From: Siderastrea siderea
Taxonomy: Eukaryota > Cnidaria > Anthozoa > Scleractinia > Rhizangiidae
Direction: 5' to 3'
Length of the DNA stretch: 64,000 nt
Assembly (NCBI GenBank): GCA_964030785.1
Contig: OZ034969.1
Coordinates: 73,741,762 to 73,805,761, forward strand
The translations under genes were made by a program, and so were the position numbers. Under the pieces are notes generated by a model, which did no database searches, had not been told where the DNA came from, and saw nothing but the letters and a program-made list of their open reading frames with translations. How positions within the stretch are numbered: position 1 is the stretch's first letter; every line of letters begins with the position of its first letter. This document shows positions 1 through 11,903 of this stretch, in pieces.

Positions 1-2823
1 CCTTGGTATTTGGGTATTTCTGGTATTTCACCCCTCCCTGTTTTCTTTGTCTCTTATGATCACTTTATTTATGAAACCTAAAAAAAATTAACTTGACATT
101 CTAATTAAGGAATTTACATTGATCCTGTTCTGCCCATTAGTTGAAAGTCAGCATGCATGTCGCCATATTTTGTCGTTTAGCGGATAATTGGCATAGGATA
201 TGTTCATTAATTGATTTAAACAATTCTAAAAGTGTTATTTTCCCAGTCCTTTACTTGTGTCTGTAAAGTAGTTAACTGCAATGGCGGAAGAGAAGCATTC
301 TTGCCCGCCTGTACAATCCCTACTACTATCAAGTGCTCCCCTCTTTTTTTCCAGTGGCAATGCCGTTGGCTTTTCTAACACCTGACAAACTGAAATCTTG
401 AAAAAAAAATCAGATGTTGTATACACCTTGACATTGTAAAAACCACAACTGAGATTTTAAAACGTGGTTACAAAACTTAGTTCTCCTTTGTTGCAATGCA
501 AGTTGCACAGTTCAAATCTTTTCATATGGCGTTACCGCCTTAAGTATACTAGCAATAGTTATTGACATTTTTGTCTCAACCCTATTTACTCGAGCGAGAT
601 ATGACGCGAATCAACGCCAGGTAACTGAATGATCTTCATAAAAGAGGCAACACGAATAGTCTTTATAAATTGACACTTCATCAACATCTTCGCTTATTGT
701 TCACACAAGTTTGGTAGTTGTTGATTGAGTTAACGTCATTCTATCCTTTCTCTTGCTACAGCAAGAAACTGGAGAGAAATGAAGGCCATCCAATTTGTGG
801 TGGTAAGATAACGACCCAGATGATTTCCTCTTGATTTCAGCTTTCTTACTACAGCTACGAGCTGAGACTGGCATTTAATCATGAAAATCTTCATGCATGA
901 CCCCAGCCATTTAATCAAAACAAACACATAACGCCTTTTCAATGTACGTTAAAGTCTCGCAGTATTGTAAATTCAGTAAAGGTTTTGTTTTTCATTTTAT
1001 TTTTTCTCATGGCTTTCCCTTTCGTTGTTGAAAGACTTGACTCGTGTCAGTGACACTTGACTTTCCTGGTTTTACCGCCAATCAATCTGTCCAGTGCAGT
1101 GGAGAAGCAACTTTAATTTTTTTCTGAAAGGTGAAAATAGTTTCTCTTTCAGTCTGCATGAACTGTGAGACTAATTCGTCTGTTTTATTTGTTTCATTCG
1201 AGAGAATTTTCAAATCTAATTTCAGTTTTCTCATCATATATATCGAAAAAACATATATTGAACAGCTCTGTAAAGCAGAGACTTCAAGCAATTTATTTTT
1301 AACTTAAAACGTAGCTATTTTTTTAAAACCATCATTACATTTTTGTAGTAAGAAAAATATTCAAAAGACTTTCTGCCTGACAAAAATGTCTGTTAAGAAG
1401 CAGAAGAAGCCCTTACTTTTGTGCAAAACTCCATGGCAACTAAACTCCTTCTGTAAAAAGGCAATGCGGTAAATTCAAAAGAATATAAATTAACCGTGTT
1501 TATTTTTTAGGTGAAAATGTGATTTGTCTTAGACAGAAATACACATTTCACCTTTGCTCATAACACAAGAAAATTTTCCTACTACCTTCGAACTTAATTT
1601 TCTTTTTGACTCAGGGAAAACCATGTTGCAAGTTGTTACATGGTTTCTTTGTCGCTGGAAAACATGAGGGATAATTTAAACATAGAATTTTTCTCGAGAA
1701 ATTTGTTGACTTGATTAGTTCATCAGTTGTTCCATTACAAGGTCTTTGAATGGGGTATGGCTCTGGCGTTATACCCCCATCGATATGACGGTTTGACATT
1801 CCACTGAGAGACCCTTACGTTTGTTCCATTTGTTAATTTTTGTCAGAATATGAGTGCAAAATGTAAGAATGCAACTAGCAACGTACGTTGAACACAGACG
1901 CAATCCAAGTGTAGTAGTGCATTGAAAAATGTATACACGCAAATTCATCAGCAATTCAAATATTTGCAACATAGGCAGGCTGACAGCATGATCGTTAGCA
2001 CAAGACAATCTGTTCTTATGTAGCGCTAAGGTCTAGTGAGGCTATAGCTTTATGTTTGTGTTATGCTTACAGTGTATGTAATCGGAAAAATTCCAAGTTA
2101 GGGTGCGTCTTATTGAGACAATACCATGCATTCTGAATGAGAATACGTCGAGATCTTGGACATGTCATGCAATCAAAATTGCATAGGAACTCTATACTTT
2201 TGCTGTAAGTCGTTTGACTATTTTGACGTGCTTAGATTTGGAAACAACATACGTTTTTCAGTGTATTGTTTTTCTTTTTGCTAAACATTTGGAATATGTA
2301 TGTTCCCCCGTCCTCCTTCATGGTCCCCCCTCCATATTCAGATTGAAATTGGACTGACAGTCGTGATACTCTGGGGCCTGGTGACCAGTGACTACCTTTT
2401 TATCGTGAGAAACGAAACTATTTAAGAATGTAGAGCTGTGATTTTACCGGACAGCGTGTTAACACATAAACAATTATAAGTTATAAGTGTCCTGAAGTCT
2501 GAAATGGGATTTCCTGATCCTTAACTGACCCAGTAGCTCAAAGAATTATCAAGCTAATCTAGGATTGGTGTCAGCTTTAAAGTCATTTTCATAGACTTAT
2601 AGTCTATTATGAATTAATGGGAATTGTTTTTGCTGAAATGTTAAACCAAAACTTCAACTTAGCAGTTAAAACAAAAAAAAATTGGGGTTAACAGTCATTC
2701 AACTAGGATAAGCGTTAGTTGACTGGTATTTGTGAACGACCAAAAGACCCCTGGCTAAGAATAAAACACAAACAGTGGTCATAAACATTGCGAATAAACT
2801 CATTTTGATAAACTTGACGTTTA
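1..2823. other. Intergenic, no gene recognised
   Basis: AT-rich sequence with many stops in all frames. The longest open frames are under 80 codons and resemble no family I know. No repeat with clear ends was found. Confidence 0.5.
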
Positions 2824-3181
2824 CAGGCCCGTAACCAGAGGGGGTGCAAGGGGTGCGTTCGCACCACCCAAAGGTCCGCATTTTGATACCCAACGTCCAA
2901 GCTAAGGAGTGCAGTCGGTTTAACTGAAGGATACTAGTAAATCTTTAAAACATAACAGTGATAGTTAAACCAAACAGTGTAAATATCAGTAATGTGTTAA
3001 CAGCCAAACTAAAACCAGCTGCACTCTAGTAGCCCCAGCCACTAAGAACATTTCAATAAGCGCAAAGGTGTGCGAGCTTATCTAAATGGATAATGAAATT
3101 AACGTGCTGCACGCTTTACTCGGGTGTTTAGACGAGCGAGCCATTGACAAGGGATCGATCTCACGATTTTTGTCAGACACG

Positions 3182-3217
<36 letters not shown>

Positions 3218-3267
3218 GAGCGCATGAACGTCCGAAGATGCAAAATCATTTTCTTGTGTAATACCTT

Positions 3268-3441
3268 ATGGGTAGGAGAGAACAAGAAAATAGAAAGAGG
3301 AAGGCTCCACCTAAATCTTGCCAGCCTCTCGATACATGGGTCAGTAAAGTGCCCCATCAAGAGCCATCAGACTCTGACAGTGACCGTGCAGTCTGCGACG
3401 ACAGCCGGCTGAAACCACGACTTCAGATCTATCTCAGTTAA
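3268..3441 (+). pseudogene. hAT transposase, N-terminal fragment
   Basis: A 57-codon frame starts MGRREQENRKRK and continues with a basic then Ser/Asp-rich linker. This is the low-complexity start typical of ZMYM-like or TTF hAT transposases. It ends in a stop before any zinc finger, and the matching zinc-finger part resumes about 670 bp downstream. Lies inside the inverted repeats at 2824-4888. The call depends on position more than on similarity. Confidence 0.4.
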
Positions 3442-4109
3442 CTACAGTTTTACAGCGAGATATAGATGGTAAATCAGGCTTATTTTCGCGATGCACACCA
3501 GTCTTGATCCCAGTATTATGCTCTGAGATTAACTCGCTATTCTTCAATATGAAACAAAATTACATTGCTTAATAAAGAGCCGGTAAGGGAACACAGAGAA
3601 ACAATTTGGAGAGGGACTGGGGGGAGGGTTAATCCAAAGAAGCACCTTCTGGAAATCCACAGGCATCCCAAACCTTAAAAATGGACGTTTTCGAGTCACA
3701 AGGAGGGAAAATACAGTTTACGTTTCTACCGGTCTCTTATCGTCATTTCTTGATGTCAATATTCCATGAGAAGCCGGTGTGTGCTTTCTTAACGATTGTG
3801 CACTGTTAATAAAATGTAGAGACTGCGCAAGCTCCAGTACCTGAGAATACTGATGGTAATTTAACGCGGCATCAGTTGACCAGTGAAGAAACAAGAAATA
3901 AATGACATCGTGAAGATTTCGACGAACTCTGAGGAATTTGGTTCTTCCGCAAATAAGCTGCCAGTTGGTCAGAAATATCACTAGATTTAAAGTCATTTTG
4001 TGCCATCGATTAACTACAAGTTTCCAACGCGAATTCTTCATCAGTGCCGAAGAGGGTTTCAGTCACTATACCTCAGTGAGCACCCATGGATGGCCCTTCA
4101 GTAGATTAA

Positions 4110-4574
4110 GTATTTTGTAAACATTGTGCTTTGGTGATACCTATGCATTGCAGGAAAGATAAGGGCGCTTTTGTTGACAAGCCTTTCATAAACTGGCGTA
4201 AGCTTCAAGAAAAGGCAAAAAGACATGAGGAAATGAAGTACCATCACGACGCAATGATGCCCACCGAATCCTTCCTTAATCCTGTTGAAAACCCAGACCA
4301 AAACGTGAACAATCGATTACATGACGAGAAGAGGAAGAATATCATCAGAAATAGGCACATCGTTAAATGTGTTTCAAAAGCCATCCTTTTCTGTGGTCGA
4401 CAGTGCATTGCCCTGCGTGGAGATAACAAAGTCTTGAACGGTGAGAGTCGTGGGAATACAGGCAACTTCTTAGCGGCTCTGCAGATGATAGCTAACTACG
4501 ACGACATTTGCATGGGCCAAGAAAGGCTGTTGTCCCTAGCACTAATGCACATCCATTATCAAGTTAATGGATGA
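4110..4574 (+). pseudogene. hAT transposase fragment, TTF-type zinc finger
   Basis: An open frame directly after a TAA begins VFCKHCAL, the Cys-x2-Cys of a TTF-type zinc finger, followed by KPFINWRKLQEKAKRHEEM with the His residues that close the finger (RHEE, YHHD). It then reads into the start of a DUF4371-like region, with the motif ILFCGRQCIALRG and GNFLAALQMIANYD, both familiar from hAT transposases of the ZMYM1-like group. The frame stops there: the catalytic DDE core and the dimerisation domain are absent. A truncated, inactive copy. Confidence 0.7.
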
Positions 4575-4888
4575 GGTGGTTAATCTGTTTGCCACTAAAC
4601 ACCCACAGAGGCTGGAGCTCGGGACAATCCTGAAGGATTAGTCCCGCAGTAACTTGATGTTTCATTTTACATCGTGAATTAGTCATTTGTCACTTAATTC
4701 AAACAATTTTATTCGAAAAATGTAATATTCAGTTCCTGCTGTGTACTTTGCCGTTACAATTTCTCATGTATTGCTACTTCCCTAAATAAACGGATCGGAC
4801 AATAAAAATACATTTCCGCAGTTTGGTCCACTTTGGCCTAGTTAGCACCCCCCTCCCTCCCCCACATAAAATCCTGGTTACGGGCCTG

Positions 4889-6305
4889 GTTTCGTATGCT
4901 AGTCAACATCCATTTTCAAAACTAACCGTTACAGTGTTTGAAAACTGTTTATTTAGTTCACAATGGTAAGGGTCTGGAACCAAGATTAAGAAAAACACTC
5001 TTAACAGTAATTTAATACTTAGGACTGTCTGTCCTGAGAAGCTGTAGCTAAAAAAGCAACATATGACATGTTTTTGGTCACCAAAATAAAAAAAATCATA
5101 ACAAATTAAACTTTATTAATCACCTTTTGGTCACAAAAATTGGTGTTTTAATGGCAACTTTATTTTTCCCAAATTATGAATTTTCTTTTTTCCAAGAAAA
5201 ACTTAGCATTCTTGTCGTAATTTTATTATCATTAAGCAACCTTAAACTGGTTTTGATTACTTCTAACTCAATTGTAGGGGAGGGTCATACCAGTTGTCTC
5301 AATGAATTGGTTTTGAAAATACTAAAATAAGTTCACGATTACAACCCTTTACTTTATATTTTTTGGTTTTGTTTGTTTGTTTGTCGCAATTGTTTGATAG
5401 GTTGGTTGGAGGAAGAGGGAGGATTCGTAAGAGCGTACTTCGAAAGGCTATCGAAAAAACTTAATGTCTTCATTCATTTATTCTATACAAAGTTTAGCTT
5501 CCATCTGGGGGTATTTTGGGGATCCTGTGACCCTATCTACTGACCATCAAATGACTGCTGTGGAAACTGGTATCTTTTCCCCATCTATGACGTCATAACT
5601 AAAAAAGCAATCTGATTACATGCATGGGCGTGGTACTGTTTTAATGTTTTTGGCAGCATAATAACTGTAGGGATTGGTGCAACAAAAACCTCATAAGTTA
5701 TCATTCAAATTCAGTAAATAAATCAAAATAAACCCACTTGGCACGCCGTTTATGCAGTTCATTAAAGAACATCGAAAGGCTTTCAAACCAAAATGATTGT
5801 TTAATGAAATAGTTTAATACATGTTATGCGTGTATCTCCTTACTAGGAGCTCTGCCTGTCGGATGAACTGACCTCTCAAAGTCAGTTTTATACAGATTTG
5901 CTTGCGAAGTTTACTTTCATTAAAACAAGTTTGCATTGCGTATCAGTCAGGTGTTTGGACTGCATTTGTGAAGCCATGCTCGATTCACTGAATAAAACCT
6001 TTGCCGACGAATTGTCTTGGTACTTTTCAAGTAATAATTCAGAGTCTGCCATACTTTGCTGTCATACACAAAATCGTCAAAGCATGGTTAAAACTTTCCA
6101 CGCAAGATTTTGTTATTATTTCACTCGGGGCTAAATTTACTGCCAAATTGTTTTTCATTCAGCGAGCGTTATTGAATTGTCATAGAAACAGATGATTGCC
6201 ATCCACCAAAAACACATTTGGCCGTGGCAAAAACTCCCTGAAGGGCGCGTGTTAGAGAAAACCGCTGTAAAATGATTGATATAGATTCTTTTAATAGATC
6301 GTTAA
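4889..6305. other. Intergenic, no gene recognised
   Basis: AT-rich spacer between two hAT remnants. Open frames at 5127-5330 and 5898-6134 show no recognisable motif. Nothing else seen. Confidence 0.45.
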
Positions 6306-7080
6306 CAGGGCCGTAACTAGGTCTTTCGTACTGGGGGGGCACTTTCGCGAGTGCCAACGGCACGAGCTATGTAGGGGGGTGTGGGGTATCCCCCCCAGAA
6401 AATTTTCGAATTTGGAGGCTCCTAAACTCTATTTTTAGCACTTGTCATAAGATTTGTCTCTGAAAAATCGACTTCGAATAAGTGTGAAAAGGCAGATGCT
6501 TTCAGTGCTTACAACATTATTTCCGAGGTCCTGTTAATCTGAAACACACCGTATATCCCAGCACTAGTGCACTAAACATTTCACAATACTGCATGATGTT
6601 TGGCTAACTAATCCATAAAAGATGTCTCCAGTTTGATTTTCGTTTATAACTAACCTTTGGCGTTGGCATGTAGTTGATTCCACGATGAATAAGCATCATT
6701 GCGAAGCCCCTAAGGCGCTCTTTTGTCATTAAAGAACGTGTCCATAGCTTCAGACGACGTAGAGCAGAGAAGGATCTTTTACAAGAAACACTACCAAGAT
6801 TGAACCATGCAAATGGTACACGCCAATCTCACGAGGGGGTTTTGCTTCGTTTTGCCTACCATTTGCACACACCGTGGACCAACCGATTTCCCGGCCATGA
6901 AAATGGCAAACAACTGCAAGTCACTACAATCAAAACAACTGAGTCTAAAGAAAACAAGTCCTTTGAATAATGAAAATCCACAATCCACAGACTTGATTTG
7001 TCTGCCCCCCCGCTAGCTACGCTTGCCCCCCCGCTGCCACCCCTGCTTGCGCCCCCCCCCCCCCGCTAGCTACGGCCCTG
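6306..7080. mobile_element. Internally deleted hAT element (775 bp)
   Basis: The left end is CAGGGCCGTAACTAG and the right end GCTAGCTACGGCCCTG; they are inverted copies, and both lead into G or C runs. The termini resemble those of the element at 2824-4888, so the two belong to related hAT families. The interior keeps only the C-terminal transposase domain on the minus strand. GTTAA occurs at both edges but no full 8 bp duplication is visible. Confidence 0.72.
6652..6806 (-). pseudogene. hAT transposase C-terminal dimerisation domain fragment
   Basis: Read on the minus strand, the sequence gives CKRSFSALRRLKLWTRS followed by MTKERLRGFAMMLIHR. This is the hATC dimerisation motif (consensus E/K-R-x-FS-x-L-R-x-LK-x-W-x-R-x-x-M-x-x-ERL). 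It has no start codon or catalytic core of its own; it is the 3' stump of a transposase inside the deletion derivative at 6306-7080. Confidence 0.75.
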
Positions 7081-7333
7081 GTTAAAAGTTATTTGGATTA
7101 AAAAGTACCTAGACACAGAAAACCAGGGAGGATGGAAAAGCTTTTTTGACCTTGAACTTAGGAAATATGGAGGCGTATACGTAGTCACTTTAACTGGAAA
7201 TCTTAACAAAAAAGACACCTGCATACTCAAGGTATCAGATCCTTTTATCAAAAAATTCTTGAAATCTGGTCAGAAGTGATCTTCGAACAAACGGTAGTGT
7301 CAGAGGACCACTTTCTTTAATCACCTCTATGGT
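7081..7333 (+). repeat. LINE ORF2 fragment, extra copy
   Basis: About 250 bp nearly identical to 9008-9281, which there continues into the full LINE 3' end. In one frame it reads LKSFFDLELRKYGGVYVV-like sequence interrupted by stops. The copy ends abruptly after AAGAATAG and passes into the duplicated MASTL 5' segment, so the same LINE stretch flanks that segment on both sides. Confidence 0.7.
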
Positions 7334-7451
7334 ACAACTCCCTGATAAGAATAGTTCTGCAGCAGAACCAACTACCAGGAGGGGAGCCTCTCCTCGGCCT
7401 TCCCCTCCGCTTCCTTAACCTTCCCCTACTCACCTTTCTCTTCCTTCAACC

Positions 7452-7638
7452 TAGCCTGCGAGCAGGTTCTCTTGGTGTGTTATTCGCGCGAGTATCTTGG
7501 CGGCGGAGCGGCGATTTGCGAGCCGGCAAGCTTTGCTCCCTTGCGAGAAGAATTCTTCTCGCCGGCTCGCAAATCGCGGCTTCGCCGCCAAGATACTGGG
7601 GCGAACTAACACACTAAGTGAGCCTGCTCGCAGGCTAT
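7452..7638. mobile_element. Fold-back MITE (copy in segment A)
   Basis: A near-perfect palindrome of about 187 bp: AGCCTGCGAGCAGG at the left pairs with CCTGCTCGCAGGCT at the right, and the arms extend inward through AGTATCTTGGCGGCG and its complement. The centre is AGAAGAATTCTTCT. In the second copy (11904-12090) CCTCAACCT occurs on both sides and looks like a target-site duplication. No coding capacity; the overlapping open frames are palindrome artefacts. Confidence 0.85.
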
Positions 7639-8440
7639 CCTCAACCTCACTCATAAATAAAACTCTTTTTAATCTGAAGGGCCACTAGACTCATAAAGAG
7701 GCCTTTTCCCTCGAAACCGATTTACAAAATTTTCTGTTAATTTTCATGGAATTACAGACTGAGAACCATAGAAAATGCCCCAAGCAAAACCCTTTGTACA
7801 CTGAAGGGTCGATCGTTTTCCCCAGCGAGACCTACCAGTAAGAAGCCGAGTTTTGGACACCACATGTGCAGTGCGTGAGCAGCTATTTTAGTTGATCTAA
7901 TTATGCTGATTATGGAAGATGGCCCCTTTTCGGGCACGTTTTTTTTGGGAATCGCATCCGTTTTAAACGGTTTCTTCGCCTTCTTACAAGAGCATTCCAG
8001 CGGAATTTACAATTGTAAGGCTACAAATGTAATTTACTCTTGCATCTGACTCTATTCTCGTATTTACAAGTTGGACTTTACACGTGTAAATTACACGTGT
8101 AAAAACTACAAGTGTAGTTTCTTTATTGAATTGACCCCTGGAGAAATCATGTTTTGCTAGGGTGGTAAGCCTGTTATTTTTCCCAGAATTCCCAGCAGTA
8201 CCTTCGAAAGTCACACTGGTGGGGACTGGACACCATTATGCTTACCGCGCAGAAATTTAAACATGGCGGATGTTTGATTACTGTTCGATCTCACGTTTTG
8301 ATTCATAGTCTTCAGTATTTCACCTTTTCTCAGAACGTGCCCGGTTCAAGTAGAGATCATCAAAGACTAGAACTTCGTCGTTACTTTACAATTATTGTGT
8401 CAGCTCTTTCTTGGAATCGTTAGGGATCTTGTGCGATAAA

Positions 8441-8488
8441 ATGGACGAGTCTTGCTCGGAAAGTACAAGGAACCGCCATACGCTAAAG
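8441..8488 (+). CDS. Second copy of MASTL first coding exon
   Basis: The 48 bases from ATG to AAG are identical to the MASTL exon at 14136-14183 and encode [16 protein letters not shown]. The following GTTGGT donor is also kept. If transcribed, this exon could splice to the same second exon at 15007 and give an identical protein from an upstream promoter. No further MASTL exon lies between the two copies, so alone it is a promoter and first-exon duplicate, not a second gene. Confidence 0.55.
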
Positions 8489-9004
8489 GTTGGTCTCTGG
8501 TGAATTGTTCTTGTAAGCAAACCTTACAGTCTTATAGTGAAATCTCGAGCTGTACTGCAGGCAAAGGCAAAGCTTCAACAAAGGCGGGTCTATAACCTTA
8601 ATTAAATACTAAATTCAAATTATAAGCTTATACTATTAAGCTTATCTTGAATCATCAATTTCTGTGTATTGTGCACTGCCGTTAAATGCACTCTTGTACA
8701 TTTCGGTCTTTATATAAGCTTAATTTGTACAATAGCGTTGTACAACGAGAACTTAGAATGTAAGATTATTCTCACAGTTAAGCGTTAAAATTAATGTTGT
8801 TAAAGTAGAGGAGAATTGTAAGCGTAGTTAAGGGATGATTCATATTATAGTACCCTTAATTATTATTTAAAATTGTACCTGTAGTTGGCGATTAACTGTT
8901 CCCTTGAAATTCTGTCTTTTCTATGGCGTTAAAAATAATTTAGCTGCCTCTGCCGTGGGGTGTTTGTTTTAGGGCAAGGTCAAACATCATATTTTGTCAG
9001 GCAA

Positions 9005-10380
9005 ACTGGTTAAAAGCTATTTGGATTAAAAAGTACCTAGACACAGAAAACCAGGGAGGATTGAAAAGCTTTTTTGACCTTGAACTTAGGAAATATGGAG
9101 GCGTATACGTAGTCACTTTAACTGGAAAACTTAACAAAAAAGACACCTGCATACTCAAGGTATCAGATCCTTTTATCAAAAAATTCTTGAAATCTGGTCA
9201 GAAGTGATTTTTGAACAAACGGTAGTGTCAGAGGACCACTTTCTTTAATCACCTCTATGGTACAACTCCCTGATAAGAATAGAAAACAAACCAGTTTTCT
9301 ATAAAGACTGGCACACTAAGGGAGCAACAAAAGTTAAACATTTAATGGACGACTCTGGTAATTTTCTTTCACTCCCTGCCTTCCAAAATAAATATAACCT
9401 GAAATTCCGGCCTTTCGCTTTTTATGGACATATATCTGCAATCAAACTCTTGAAAAGGCATATTTCCCAAAATATAAGGCCTCCACTAAAGTATGAAGGT
9501 TTCTTGTCAAAACTTTTAGAAAATGCAAAACCAAGCAGACCTGTATATAAGAAACTAGTATCAAAATAGAGTGAACTACCGATTTCAAGCCCACAAAAGT
9601 GGCTCGAGGATAGTAACATCACGATCAACTGGAAAACCGCGTATCAATTATCCTTTCAATGCACAAAGAGCACAAAACTTATAGCCTTCAATTTTAAACT
9701 TTTACATAGAAGACTATCGACTAATAACTTTCTGAAAAAAATTGGACTCGTTAATAGCGAGAAATGTACCTTCTGTCAAAGAGAGACAGAAACACTTGTA
9801 CACCTGCTTTGGGAATGCCCGAAAATTCAGTCCTTCTGGATCGATCTTTCCTTATGGCTGTAGTCATACAAAATACTTGAGAAAGAAACCCTCTTAGAAC
9901 TTGACACAGCGTTGGGCTCAAACCCAGATAGATCAAAATACAAACTTCAAATTAATTTCTGCTGCCTACTTGCTAAATATTATATTTGGCTATGTAAGCA
10001 TAAAGAATTTCCATCAAAACTTAACGACTCTTTACGATATATGAAACACATCAATGAAATTGAAAACAAGGCCAACACTTTTAACCAGAAGAAATGGGAC
10101 CCTATTAAGTCTTTCTTGTAATCTCTTGTGAACGTGTTCCTAGTCCCCTGAGAAATGGAACAAGGTGTAAGTTTTTTCTTTCTCTCTCTTTCCGTTTTTA
10201 TCTTTTTTCCTTTTATTTCTCGTCAAAATTTAGTTTTAAATGTTTTGATTGTTAGTTTAATATTGCATAAAATTAACCAAAAGAAAAACATTGTAAAAGA
10301 TAGAAGTAAGCTAAGTAACGTAAATATGTCATGTAATTATCCTGTCTTCTTTGTCTTAATAAAAAATAAACATCTATGAT
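9005..10380 (+). mobile_element. LINE (non-LTR retrotransposon), 5'-truncated 3' end
   Basis: Broken frames read through the C-terminal part of an ORF2 protein, with typical pieces such as KLIAFNFKLLHRRLSTNNFL, then CTFCQRETETLVHLLWECPK (the zf-RVT Cys-x2-Cys...His...Cys motif), then a final block ending KKWDPIKSFL at 10121. A 3' UTR with AATAAA at 10358 and 10365 follows. Stops at about 9567 and 9860 and earlier frameshifts make it dead. The 5' two thirds, including the RT core, are missing. Confidence 0.85.
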
Positions 10381-11118
10381 CGCAGAAAATTTCAGGGAAT
10401 TTATTGACGAACTACATTACAATTGCTGCAGTGTTTTTAAAGGGAATACGGTAACAGATCGTGACAGTACAGGAAGTGCCAATTGTGGAAAGCAGGTCAC
10501 CGAAGGCCAATGTTTTAAAAAGTCTGTTTTACTTCTGTGTCTCAAGTAGTGGTGGTTAAGAAAAAATTAATGCTAGAAAGGAGACTAATTCCCTTGTTTT
10601 GAGTATTGCGGCGTATGGAAGTTAAGTAAAGGTAAGCGTTTAAACGTTTATGTCGCTGTTTTTGAGGACATTTGGTTTGACAAGGGTCAGCGTTTACAAA
10701 TCTTCTCTACCATCACTAAGTGTTCTAACGTGATACGAAATGACAACCAAGTGGTAAAAGTCTCTGCCAATTCCTTTTTTGGATTCATTGAAGCGTTCCG
10801 ATCGCTTATCATTAATATAGTGAACATGTTGGCGGTATCTCAGGTCATCCACGTTCACGTGCTGTCTCCTTAGTGGGGGTAGGAGGGAATGCTGTTGTGT
10901 CACCGTAGGTCGCCTGTAAATTCTTCAGAATACCCAAAATATCTTTCTCGATAGTGTCACAACATTAGTCAAATATTGCTTCAAATAGTCACTGTTTTGG
11001 TCACACAAATTCACGTGCTAGGTCTCCTTGCAAGTTTAAGAGAGTGCACATGAGGGTCCACCGGAGAAATGGCGGGCAGAGTTACCATCGCCGCCTGTAA
11101 ATTCTTCAGAACTTCTTG
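10381..11118. other. Intergenic spacer with a 20 bp direct repeat
   Basis: No gene recognised. A 20-base string (CGCCTGTAAATTCTTCAGAA) occurs at 10911-10930 and again at 11092-11111, in the same orientation and 181 bp apart. Cause unknown. Confidence 0.55.
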
Positions 11119-11331
11119 TTTTAGTATAATTGCTCAGGTGATTATCAGAGCAAATGCATTTACCTTTTCCTTTTCTCCAGAAACATCAAAAATCGCGCGA
11201 TGGCCATTGTGAAAATTAGTGCTCCAGCATTATAATCACCTCCCGCGGGGTGATTATAGCAAGATATGACGTAATCCTCGACCAATCAGTGTGCGCACTT
11301 CTCTACAATCACCTGAGCAATTATACTAAAC
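11119..11331. mobile_element. MITE with about 25 bp inverted ends
   Basis: The left end TTTAGTATAATTGCTCAGG is matched by CCTGAGCAATTATACTAAA at the right. Inside is a second palindrome (ATAATCACCTCCCGCGG and GGGGTGATTAT). About 210 bp, no coding frame; a non-autonomous DNA element by structure. Confidence 0.75.
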
Positions 11332-11807
11332 TAAATTAAACGCAGAGTACAAAAGCAATTAGTTACCTCGAAGTTCTGGTCTGGCATGATGCTTACGAGA
11401 ACCAGGGGGCGAAATGGGATTAATTTTTCAATACCGCCTAAGCAGTCTACCTGAAGCATAGGCGTCCCAAGCTTACGAACTGAAAGTGCGAACGTGACTC
11501 TTACACGTAAACGGATGGGAAATTCACTTAGGTTTTCAAACTGCTCAAACGTAGCCATGAATGCGGAAATACAATTCACTTACTTCGACGCGGGTTGCCT
11601 TTGTGTCTTTGGTGTAATTTGGGCGCTATTCGTGGCCATTTAAGCGACTTTTTCGTGTGGTGTTGTTCGCAGTGTTGTACATAGGGAAACAACAGCGCGA
11701 ACAGATTGCTTGTGCCCAAAGCACCTTCTCCCATGCCCACTTTGCTCGCAGACCTTTTCTTTTTCCTCCCCATGCCAGCTAGAGCGGGGCCCACAATGGT
11801 CAGGTTA
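11332..11807. other. Unassigned stretch upstream of copy B
   Basis: Two minus-strand open frames (11331-11579 and 11576-11794) exist, but neither carries a motif I recognise and no splice partner is evident. A divergent gene sharing the MASTL promoter region cannot be excluded. Confidence 0.3.
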
Positions 11808-11903
11808 ACTGCAGCAAAGTCAACTACCGGGAGGGGAGCCTCTCCTCGGCCTTCCCCTCCGCTTCCTTAACCTTCCCCTACTCACCTTTCTCTTCCCTCA
11901 ACC

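Larger units (their letters stand above)
2824..4888 (+). mobile_element. hAT-like DNA transposon remnant (about 2.07 kb)
   Basis: The left end starts CAGGCCCGTAACCAG and the right end is its inverted copy (CTGGTTACGGGCCTG), each followed inward by a G-rich or C-rich run. Between them lie pieces of a TTF-zinc-finger hAT transposase in the plus orientation. I could not match the 8 bp flanks (GACGTTTA and GTTTCGTA) as a target-site duplication, so the ends may have decayed. The assignment rests on the terminal repeats plus the protein fragment; the element cannot be autonomous because its transposase is broken. Confidence 0.72.
7340..9004 (+). repeat. Duplicated MASTL 5' region, copy A
   Basis: This segment matches 11808-14717 almost base for base: 7340-7695 with 11808-12150, 7696-7980 with 12684-12975, and 7984-9004 with 13682-14715. 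It contains the fold-back element at 7452-7638 and a perfect copy of the MASTL first coding exon. Compared with copy B it lacks two blocks, 12151-12683 and 12976-13681. Differences are scattered single bases and 1-13 bp indels, so the copies are young, or kept alike by conversion, or are two haplotypes joined by the assembler. Confidence 0.85.

Noticed and set aside
3086..3412. 108-codon plus-strand frame as a gene
   Set aside because: It overlaps, in another frame, the more plausible start of the hAT transposase at 3268 and shows no motif.
7451..7688. Overlapping open frames on both strands with Arg/Ala-rich proteins
   Set aside because: They come from the GC-rich palindrome of a fold-back MITE, read almost the same on both strands, and recur at 11903-12140.
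7340..9004. Copy A as a processed retrocopy of MASTL
   Set aside because: It includes promoter and intron 1 sequence, contains no later exon, and the missing blocks are not bounded by splice sites.
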